Assembly: GCA_029959285.1 (NCBI GenBank)
Contig: JASCOE010000001.1
Span: 62,001-126,000 of the forward strand
Length of the DNA: 64,000 nt
Source of the DNA: Flavobacteriaceae bacterium PS02337
GTDB taxonomy: Bacteria > Bacteroidota > Bacteroidia > Flavobacteriales > Flavobacteriaceae
Direction of reading: 5' to 3'
Shown: positions 26,819-33,292 of the stretch, piece after piece
Layout of the letters: each line of letters begins with the position of its first letter
Position numbering within the stretch: the first letter of the stretch is position 1
Translations under genes and position numbers: made by a program
The notes under the pieces: model-generated
What the model saw: only the letters and a program-made list of their open reading frames with translations
Told to the model about the DNA's origin: nothing
Databases searched by the model: none

Positions 26819-27505
26819 TTAGTTCCTTCTACTTCCAGAATAAATTGAGATATAGTATAACAACGTTGCGATTGAACCAATTGCAGCGACTACATATGTT
26901 CTTGCAGCCCATTTTAAAGCATCTTTTGCTCCTGCTTGTTCTTCTTGCGTTAGCATATGTTTGTTTTCTAACCAAGCCAAAGCACGATTACTTGCATCGT
27001 ATTCAACAGGAAGTGTAATAACAGAAAACAATGTCGTTGCCGCAAAAATTACAATTCCGACTAATAATAATTGAGGAAAAACTTTAATCATTAAAATTCC
27101 CGCAATTAAAATCCATTGTACGTAGTTGGATGCGACACTTACAATCGGCACTAATTTAGAACGCATCGTTAGCCATTCATAGCCAATTGCATGTTGTACT
27201 GCATGACCACATTCGTGAGCAGCAACTGCAGCAGCAGCAGCATTTCGATGATTGTAAACCGCTTCGCTTAAATTGACTGTTTTATCTGAAGGATTATAAT
27301 GATCCGTTAACTGACCTGGTGTTGAAATTACACGAACATCTGTAATTCCGTTATCCGCAAGCATTTTTTCGGCGATTTCCGCACCACTCATTCCGTTTTT
27401 TAATTGTAATTTCGAATACAATTCAAATTTACTCTTTAGCTGAGAACTTACCAGCCAACTGAACAGCATAATAGCTCCAGCAATAATTAGATATCCAGAT
27501 CCCAT
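26819..27505 (-). CDS. Membrane zinc metallopeptidase, YugP-like (Zn_peptidase_2)
   Basis: 228 residues. Zinc-binding HECGH at residues 97-101 within AAHECGHAVQHAIGYEW, an N-terminal membrane anchor (about 5-20), and three further hydrophobic segments (about 120-170 and 205-225). This is the layout of the YugP family (Pfam PF04298). Substrate unknown; probably a membrane-embedded protease. Single gene. Confidence 0.92.
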   Translation of the reverse strand: MGSGYLIIAGAIMLFSWLVSSQLKSKFELYSKLQLKNGMSGAEIAEKMLADNGITDVRVISTPGQLTDHYNPSDKTVNLSEAVYNHRNAAAAAVAAHECGHAVQHAIGYEWLTMRSKLVPIVSVASNYVQWILIAGILMIKVFPQLLLVGIVIFAATTLFSVITLPVEYDASNRALAWLENKHMLTQEEQAGAKDALKWAARTYVVAAIGSIATLLYYISIYSGSRRN

Positions 27506-27607
27506 ATTTTTCGTTTTTTAGATTGATTTTTAAATTTACAAAACAAAATGCAAATTACGAACCATTTTAACAAAATGCCATTTTGACATTTTTTCGTCCT
27601 TTTTGAC

Positions 27608-28237
27608 TTAATTCAACATATTATTTTTCAATAAAAAAGCGATTAATTCTGCCACATTTTTCATTTTATATTTTTGAAGAATATTTCGGCGATGCGTCTG
27701 AACGGTTAGAAAACTTAAAAACAAATCATCTGCAATTTCTTGAGTCGATTTTCCTTGCGAAAGCAATAAAGCAATATCGCGTTCTCTTCTGCTCAAACCT
27801 GGAATTCTTTCTAAATCTTCAGACAACGGCTGACTGATAATCGTTTTTACTTCTTCACTAAAAACAATTTCGCCGTCAATAGCTTTATAAATGCAGTTTT
27901 TAAATTCATCAAAAGAAGCATTTTTCAAAATATAGCCGTTTCCGCCGTTTTGAATAAACTGCATTACCAAACTTCTTTCAGATTGGCTGCTCATTCCGAT
28001 AATAACTATTTTAGGATGTTTTTGTTTAATTGTTTTACATAAATCAACTCCGTTAATTATCGGAAGAAAAATATCCATTAAAATCAAATCAATTTTATGG
28101 TCTTCGATATAATCTAAAAGCGATATTCCTGATTCAAATTTTTTTACAATTTCAATATTTTCTAAATCAGCCAACAAACCGGCTATACCCGAAATAACAA
28201 TCGGATGATCGTCTACAATTACTGTTTTATACGTCAT
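27608..28237 (-). CDS. NarL/LuxR-type response regulator
   Basis: 209 residues. Receiver domain with DDHP (9-12) and phospho-acceptor Asp55 in LILMDIFLP, and a C-terminal LuxR helix-turn-helix (about 143-205: SRREREIALLLSQGKSTQEIADDLFLSFLTVQTHRR-like order). It lies 15 nt downstream of the TPR histidine kinase, so the two form a two-component pair. A candidate operator is described at 30305-30347. Confidence 0.95.
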   Translation of the reverse strand: MTYKTVIVDDHPIVISGIAGLLADLENIEIVKKFESGISLLDYIEDHKIDLILMDIFLPIINGVDLCKTIKQKHPKIVIIGMSSQSERSLVMQFIQNGGNGYILKNASFDEFKNCIYKAIDGEIVFSEEVKTIISQPLSEDLERIPGLSRRERDIALLLSQGKSTQEIADDLFLSFLTVQTHRRNILQKYKMKNVAELIAFLLKNNMLN

Positions 28238-28252
28238 ATTATCTATTTGGGG

Positions 28253-30241
28253 TTATATTTTCAATTCTATATAAGTGGAAGTTCCTTTATTCGGAATAGA
28301 ATCGATTTCTAGTTTTCCGTTTAAAAATGCCACACGGTTTTTAATATTTCTCAAACCCATTCCGTCTCTTTTTTCTGCGTGTTTAACATTAAATCCAACT
28401 CCGTTATCTTCAACTGTAATAAAAAAAACATCTTTATTCTGCGAGCACGAAATTAAAATTTGTGAAGCTTTGGCGTACTTTAAAGCGTTATTTAAAAGTT
28501 CTTGAATAATGCGATAAATCATGATTTTAAAATGTTGCGGAAAAGTTGATTTTTTAATTAAATATTGAAATTCTATCGAAGTTTCTAAATTAGAATGTGA
28601 AGCGCACAAATCTTTTAAGGCGTGTTCCAATCCTAATTTCATTAAACTTTCGGGCATCAAATTTTGAGAAATATTACGAAGTTCCTTAATCGAATCATTA
28701 AGCATTCCGTTAATATTTGGATTAATTTCTTTGCTTTCGCGATCCGCAATATTCAAGTGCATTTTTAAACCAGAAAGCATACTTCCGAGTCCGTCGTGCA
28801 ATTCTCTAGCAATTCTCTTTCGTTCGATTTCTTCGCCTTCAATTAAAGCATTAGAAATCGATAATTTCTGCTGATTTTCAAGTGCCGATAATTCTTGTTT
28901 GTGATTTACCTCTTTTTGAAAACTCAACTTTTTTTGATAATTACTGTAAATCCATAAAAACAAAACCGTTAGAAACAGCAGAAACGAAAGCACAGCAAAA
29001 AGCATCGAATTTAAACGGTTGTTATTGCCTTGTAAAACTGCTTTTTCATTTTCCGATTGAAGCAAATTAATTCTTCTTTCGCTTTCTGCTTTTTTATATT
29101 TTGCTTCTAGTTCAACAATTTCGCTTTTCAGTTTTGCATCATTCAAGCTATCATTTATAACATTGTATTTATTCGAATAATAATATGCTTTTGGAAATTC
29201 TTTTGTTGCATTGTAAAGCTTAGACAATTCTTTATAATAGTTTTTTTTATCTACAATAAAAGGTGTTTTTTCGATTAGATATTCTAAATTACTTTTGGCT
29301 TTATCGTAATTTTTAAGTTTAAAAAGCACTTCATATTCAGCAAATTTCAATCTATTTACTGCAATCGTATTTTGATGATTTTCTGCCGATTTAATTCCTT
29401 TTCCATAGCTCACCAAAGCTTCACTATGTTTATTTTGTTTGGCGTAATAAAGTCCTTCCGAATAAAAATAAGAATCATTTAAATTCGATTCCGGATATTT
29501 CTCCAAAGTCGAATACGCTTTCTCTAGAATTTCTTTTGCGTCATAAAAATGCTTTAGTTCAACTAAATTTTCTGCATTTATAATATACGTTTCCATCTTA
29601 GACTCTGCTAATGTTGGAGATTTTTTCGCTGTATTTTCAATATATTTTTGCGCCTGATCTAGATATTCTGAGGCTTTTTCGCGTTCATCATTATTCATAA
29701 AAATAATTGCAACCGCTTTATTTAGCGCACTGATTAACTCATAATCACCACTTTTTTTCGCAATAGGAATCGCTTCATTTACCAGCAATTTCATATAAGC
29801 ATTTTCGTTATTCTTTCGCTGCTGCATAATTCCATAATTCTGAAGTATAACGGCACGAAGTTTATAGGCTTCTTTATTACGATATTTTTTGAGTTTTGTA
29901 TTGGCTTCTAATAATGTTTTTTCAAAACCTTCTACATCACCTTTTTCAAGAAAACTAGAAGCATTATAAAAAATAGACGCATCTTTTAAAAAAGGGAATT
30001 TCACTTTTAATTGATTGGCTTGTTCGAGATATTCTTTAGAACTTTTTGCATTCTGCGCCATCAAAAATAGTTTAGATAACCTGAAACTATTCAAACATTT
30101 AACGCTGTCGGATTTTGTGTTTTTTGTGATTTTAACAATGCTGTCAATGTACACAGTATCATCATCTAATGAAAGAATTACTTGAGAATTTGAATTCGCA
30201 GAAAAAAACAAAAATAATAGTAAGGCGTAGATTTTATTCAT
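28253..30241 (-). CDS. TPR-containing sensor histidine kinase
   Basis: 662 residues. Signal peptide (1-19); a periplasmic all-helical TPR array (about 60-370); a coiled coil (about 372-410); one membrane span (about 412-434); a second coiled coil; a HisKA_3 dimerisation domain with His482 in ARELHDGLGS; and an ATPase domain with MIYRIIQELLNNALKYAKA, VEDNGVGFN and GMGLRNIKNRV. This is the NarX/DesK-like class that pairs with LuxR-type regulators. The TPR sensor part suggests recognition of a peptide or protein; no ligand is evident. Operon with the regulator downstream. Confidence 0.95.
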   Translation of the reverse strand: MNKIYALLLFLFFSANSNSQVILSLDDDTVYIDSIVKITKNTKSDSVKCLNSFRLSKLFLMAQNAKSSKEYLEQANQLKVKFPFLKDASIFYNASSFLEKGDVEGFEKTLLEANTKLKKYRNKEAYKLRAVILQNYGIMQQRKNNENAYMKLLVNEAIPIAKKSGDYELISALNKAVAIIFMNNDEREKASEYLDQAQKYIENTAKKSPTLAESKMETYIINAENLVELKHFYDAKEILEKAYSTLEKYPESNLNDSYFYSEGLYYAKQNKHSEALVSYGKGIKSAENHQNTIAVNRLKFAEYEVLFKLKNYDKAKSNLEYLIEKTPFIVDKKNYYKELSKLYNATKEFPKAYYYSNKYNVINDSLNDAKLKSEIVELEAKYKKAESERRINLLQSENEKAVLQGNNNRLNSMLFAVLSFLLFLTVLFLWIYSNYQKKLSFQKEVNHKQELSALENQQKLSISNALIEGEEIERKRIARELHDGLGSMLSGLKMHLNIADRESKEINPNINGMLNDSIKELRNISQNLMPESLMKLGLEHALKDLCASHSNLETSIEFQYLIKKSTFPQHFKIMIYRIIQELLNNALKYAKASQILISCSQNKDVFFITVEDNGVGFNVKHAEKRDGMGLRNIKNRVAFLNGKLEIDSIPNKGTSTYIELKI

Positions 30242-30260
30242 GAATGTTGGGGCATTTACT

Positions 30261-30268
30261 CAAAGTTA
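30261..30268 (-). promoter_or_regulatory. -7 box of the TPR kinase operon
   Basis: On the minus strand TAACTTTG, identical to the -7 box of the divergent lipoprotein gene, with a T-rich -33 candidate near 30292-30297. Confidence 0.6.
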
Positions 30269-30304
30269 TTAAAGCTTAATGACTTTCGAAACAAAAACAT
30301 GCGC

Positions 30305-30347
30305 TTTTACCTGATATCAGGTAAAAAAAAATACACTTTATCAGGTA
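30305..30347. promoter_or_regulatory. Candidate operator: 22-bp palindrome plus half-site
   Basis: TTTTACCTGATATCAGGTAAAA (30305-30326) reads the same on both strands over its central 20 bp and flanks. The half-site TATCAGGTA is repeated at 30339-30347, 24 bp from the palindrome's own right half. It lies between two divergent promoters with identical -7 boxes, just upstream of each -33 region. A NarL-type regulator is encoded in the adjacent operon and is the obvious candidate to bind it. Confidence 0.65.
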
Positions 30348-30378
30348 TTGTTACCCGCATTATTAGCTTCTAACTTTG
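30348..30378 (+). promoter_or_regulatory. Promoter of the MmpS-like lipoprotein
   Basis: TTG (30348-30350), a 20-nt spacer, then TAACTTTG (30371-30378). The second operator half-site ends directly before the -33 element. Confidence 0.6.
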
Positions 30379-30420
30379 TTTTCATCTTATTTTAAAATAT
30401 AAATATTAAAGAAATTACAC

Positions 30421-30822
30421 ATGAAAACACATTTGAAACAAATTATGCTGATGCTGACTCTTGTATTTACATTTGCGTCTTGCAGCAGCGATAACGATGA
30501 TAACGGTTCTGGAAATGCATCAAGAGATGTGAAATATGAAATCACTGGAAATTACACTGGAAAAACTTCTGTTACTTTTTTTGAAAAAGGCGGTAACGCA
30601 GTAAATGAAGATCTTACTAAACTTCCTTGGACTAAGGAATTTACAGCAGAAGCGAAATCTCTAGGAGCGACTTTAAGCGCTAGTGGATATGGCGGAAGCG
30701 CTGGACAAACGTTAACTGGAAAAATTTATGTTGGAGGAAAATTAGAAAATGAGCTAACTGTTACAGCAAATAGCGAAGGAATAATTGTATTATCTCTTAC
30801 TCCATACGTTTTCCCTCTATAA
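30421..30822 (+). CDS. Small lipoprotein with MmpS-like domain
   Basis: 133 residues. Signal sequence with lipobox FASC (Cys21), an acidic SSDNDDNGSG linker, then one beta-rich domain (about 36-133): VKYEITGNYTGKTSVTFF, KLPWTKEF, GATLSASGYGG and KIYVGGKLENELTV. That order (V-Y-E-V-T-G, then L-P-W, then I-x-V-x-G-K) resembles the MmpS/mycobacterial membrane accessory domain (Pfam PF05423); this is by eye and uncertain. Divergent from the two-component operon, with a shared operator-like site. Function unknown; perhaps an envelope-stress target gene. Confidence 0.75.
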   Translation: MKTHLKQIMLMLTLVFTFASCSSDNDDNGSGNASRDVKYEITGNYTGKTSVTFFEKGGNAVNEDLTKLPWTKEFTAEAKSLGATLSASGYGGSAGQTLTGKIYVGGKLENELTVTANSEGIIVLSLTPYVFPL

Positions 30823-30860
30823 TTAAAGATTAGGATTTAATTTTTTTGTTTTTGGTAAAA

Positions 30861-30890
30861 GAAAGCTTCGTAATTTTTACGAAGCTTCTT
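30861..30890. terminator. Bidirectional terminator
   Basis: GAAGCTTCGTAA-type stem (AAGCTTCGTAA with TTACGAAGCTT) between the convergent lipoprotein and membrane-protein genes. Confidence 0.8.
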
Positions 30891-30893
30891 TAT

Positions 30894-31490
30894 TTATAAT
30901 TCTAACTGATTGTTGACTTCTTTAAACTTTTCAATTAGACTGTTTATTTTTTCTTGCTGTTTTTTAACTTGTTTCGGACGTAGAAAAAACCAATTAAACA
31001 ACATCCAAAGCAAAGTGATTCCGTAAGCTAAACTTGCGCCTAAAATGCTCATTCTGCTTGCATATTCATACATGTACAAACAAATTCCGATTGTAAGCAA
31101 TACAAAATAAAAAGTCATCATTTTGGTTTGCAAAAATTGCTGTTTCTTTTTTATTGAAATGAGTTTCTGCAAATATTCCTGATTCGTTTGTGTGGAATCA
31201 ATATTTTTATAATCTTTCATTAATTTATTATAAACGAATACATAAACAGCCATAGCCAGGATTGTTAAGACGATTCCGATTTTGGTTGAAATGAATTGCG
31301 GCTGATAGTAAATCCAAATAAAAATGATGAATGTACTCGTTGCAAAAAGCAAAATATTGGTGATCCATAAACTTCGCAAAGCTATTTTTTTAAATTTGCT
31401 TACTCTCTCTTGCAAATCTTTTATATCGGGCTGACTTACGGATTGTTTTTTCCATAAATCTTTAAAATCTATATTGTTATCGTTGTCCAT
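30894..31490 (-). CDS. Four-span membrane protein following an ECF sigma factor
   Basis: 198 residues. A cytoplasmic N-terminus of about 40 residues (DFKDLWKKQSVSQPDIKDL) is followed by hydrophobic pairs (about 38-62, 68-85, 120-140 and 147-170) and a charged C-terminal helix. Its start overlaps the sigma gene by 14 nt, so translation is probably coupled. The position is that of an anti-sigma factor, but no zinc-finger anti-sigma motif is present. The role is inferred from position only. Confidence 0.75.
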   Translation of the reverse strand: MDNDNNIDFKDLWKKQSVSQPDIKDLQERVSKFKKIALRSLWITNILLFATSTFIIFIWIYYQPQFISTKIGIVLTILAMAVYVFVYNKLMKDYKNIDSTQTNQEYLQKLISIKKKQQFLQTKMMTFYFVLLTIGICLYMYEYASRMSILGASLAYGITLLWMLFNWFFLRPKQVKKQQEKINSLIEKFKEVNNQLEL

Positions 31491-31950
31491 TTTCTTTAAA
31501 TTTTTGAGTCAGTTTTTCTTTTATTCTGTGAATTTTCACTCTAACATTTGCTTCAGAAAGTCCGACAATTTTGGCGATTTCTGCTTGCTTTACATCTTCT
31601 AATTCTAGCGAAATAATGATACGTTCAGTTTCTGGCAATTCAGCAATACATTTATATAAAAACTGAATTTGTGGTTCGATTGAAATTTGTTTTTCTTCTG
31701 AAAGATGAATCGGAAGTTCAGATTTCGGGAAACGCTTTTCTTTTTCAATTTGCCTTAAACAATTATTTGAAGCAATTCTGAAAATCCAAGTTCCAATTGA
31801 AGATTCGTTTCTAAAGCTTTCCAATTTTTGCCAGACGATAATAAAAGTTTCCTGAGCTAAATCTTGCGCGGCATCATAATCGTTAACAAAACCCATGCAG
31901 AGCCTGAAAATTCGATCCCAATAGATTTTATATATTTCTTCGAATTCCAT
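31477..31950 (-). CDS. RNA polymerase ECF-type sigma factor
   Basis: 157 residues. Region 2: IYKIYWDRIFRLCMGFVNDYDAAQDLAQETFI. Region 4: ELPETERIIISLELEDVKQAEIAKIVGLSEANVRVKIHRIK. This is the short two-domain layout of sigma-E-like factors. It starts one nucleotide after the stop codon of the alpha/beta hydrolase and overlaps the following membrane gene, forming a three-gene operon. Targets unknown. Confidence 0.95.
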   Translation of the reverse strand: MEFEEIYKIYWDRIFRLCMGFVNDYDAAQDLAQETFIIVWQKLESFRNESSIGTWIFRIASNNCLRQIEKEKRFPKSELPIHLSEEKQISIEPQIQFLYKCIAELPETERIIISLELEDVKQAEIAKIVGLSEANVRVKIHRIKEKLTQKFKENGQR

Positions 31951-31951
31951 T

Positions 31952-32800
31952 TTATGCTTTTATAAAATTGTTTAACTGCTCTAAATACCAAGCTGTGTCA
32001 TCGTACATTATAAAATGCAAACCTTTGTTCGCGTATTTAAAATCGGCTGTTTTCAAATTTTTATATTGTTCTTCGATTGTTGGTTTTAAATTTATAAAAT
32101 AAGATTCTAATAAAATTAAAGACGGACATTTTATCTGTGCAATTCTGCTTCTCAAATCGGTATTAAAAAAATCGCAATACATTTGCCCAAAAGTAGTTCG
32201 GTCAGATTTTACGCTCCAATCCACAACCATTTCCAGTTTAGATTTATTTTCTAAAAGTCTTGGCATAGTTTGTTTCTGCATTTCGTAAAACTGAGTTTCA
32301 TTCATTGCCATCATTTGCGAAACCATTGGCGAGCAGTCATTATTTTCTTTTGATTTAAAAGAAGCATCACTCAAAGCCGCCAAACACGGAAGCGCATCGA
32401 CAACCACAATTTTTCCAATTAATTCTGGATAATCTGCAGCAATGGCAAGCGCCAATCCGCCGCCCATACTGTGACCAATTAAGATTGGTTTTTCTATTTT
32501 ATTGTCTTTGATATAACTGGCGATTCCGTTTTTCCAATTTTCGAATGAAGGATTTGGCTGGGGTTTTACTCCGGAAAATCCTGCCATTGTAAGTGTGTAA
32601 CAAGTGAAATCTTTTTCGAAAGCCGTTTTGGTTTCGTTCCAAACTTCTCCAGAAGAAGCAAATCCGGGAATAAAAATTATAGATTGTTTTCCTTTTCCAG
32701 TTTTAAGAACTTCAAAAGGATATGATTTTGTTTGTGCAAAAACATTTAAACATAATGCTGAGAATAAGAATGCGATAATTAAGATGATATACTTTTTCAT
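31952..32800 (-). CDS. Exported alpha/beta hydrolase
   Basis: 282 residues. Signal peptide (about 1-22, ending VFAQ), oxyanion segment IIFIPGFASSG (41-51), nucleophile elbow GHSMGGG with Ser111, and a late LHFIMYDD with the probable catalytic His. Periplasmic or surface carboxylic-ester hydrolase; substrate unknown. First gene of the operon with the sigma factor. That a hydrolase precedes and abuts a sigma factor suggests an extracytoplasmic function controlled with it. Confidence 0.9.
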   Translation of the reverse strand: MKKYIILIIAFLFSALCLNVFAQTKSYPFEVLKTGKGKQSIIFIPGFASSGEVWNETKTAFEKDFTCYTLTMAGFSGVKPQPNPSFENWKNGIASYIKDNKIEKPILIGHSMGGGLALAIAADYPELIGKIVVVDALPCLAALSDASFKSKENNDCSPMVSQMMAMNETQFYEMQKQTMPRLLENKSKLEMVVDWSVKSDRTTFGQMYCDFFNTDLRSRIAQIKCPSLILLESYFINLKPTIEEQYKNLKTADFKYANKGLHFIMYDDTAWYLEQLNNFIKA

Positions 32801-33005
32801 TTTTAATAGTTTTAAGTTGTTAATTAAATCGGATCCGTCCTTTGGATACGAGAACTATTAAAATGTTACAACTTAATTTATTTTTTTAATGAAAAAATTT
32901 TAAATCCCAATGTTGGTGAGGGTTTTTAACCGCAAAGTGCGCGAAGGTTTACGCAAAGGACGCTAGGTTTTTTTACTCGCTAAGTCGCAAATTTTTTCCC
33001 GCAAT

Positions 33006-33097
33006 CTTGTCATTGCGAGGAACGAAGTAACCACACTAAAAGTTAGACGCAAAACTTGATTCAGCAAATGAGATTGCTTCGTTCCTCGCAAGGACAA
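33006..33097. repeat. MITE-like element, GCGAGGAACGAAGCAAT family
   Basis: Left arm TTGTCATTGCGAGGAACGAA (33007-33026), right arm TTCGTTCCTCGCAAGGACAA (33078-33097). A second copy in inverted orientation lies at 52441-52531, with about 40 identical positions at one end and a diverged middle. Confidence 0.85.
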
Positions 33098-33107
33098 ACG
33101 ATACTCA

Positions 33108-33213
33108 TTGTCAGTCTGAGCGAAGTCTAAGACCACGCAAGAAGCTCCGCAAATAAAATCGCCAATCTTTGTAGAGTTACGTGCGTGGTCTTCGACTTCG
33201 CTCAGACTGACAA
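33108..33213. repeat. MITE-like element, TGTCAGTCTGAGCGAAGTC family
   Basis: 30-bp arms (33109-33138 and 33183-33212) with one mismatch, containing CAGTCTGAGCGAAGTC and its complement, around a 44-bp middle. No ORF. Eleven nt from the preceding element. Confidence 0.85.
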
Positions 33214-33292
33214 AACTAGGCGTAAAAAAAAATCCCAAACCCCAATCGTGAAATTGGAATTTGGAATTTTATATATTGAAATTTTAAAATTA

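Larger units (their letters stand above)
32801..33292. other. Gene-free stretch holding two MITE-like elements
   Basis: 492 bp with no credible gene. AACCGCAAAG/ACGCAAAGGACGC motifs (32927-32965) resemble the arms of the element at 36717. Two separate inverted-repeat elements (33006-33097 and 33108-33213) follow. A weak hairpin with AATCCCAAACC and GGAATTTGGAATT (33230-33267) may terminate leuS. The 91-codon ORF on the minus strand here is made of repeat sequence and is rejected. Confidence 0.6.

Noticed and set aside
32963-33238. 91-codon minus-strand ORF
   Set aside because: Consists of the two inverted-repeat elements.
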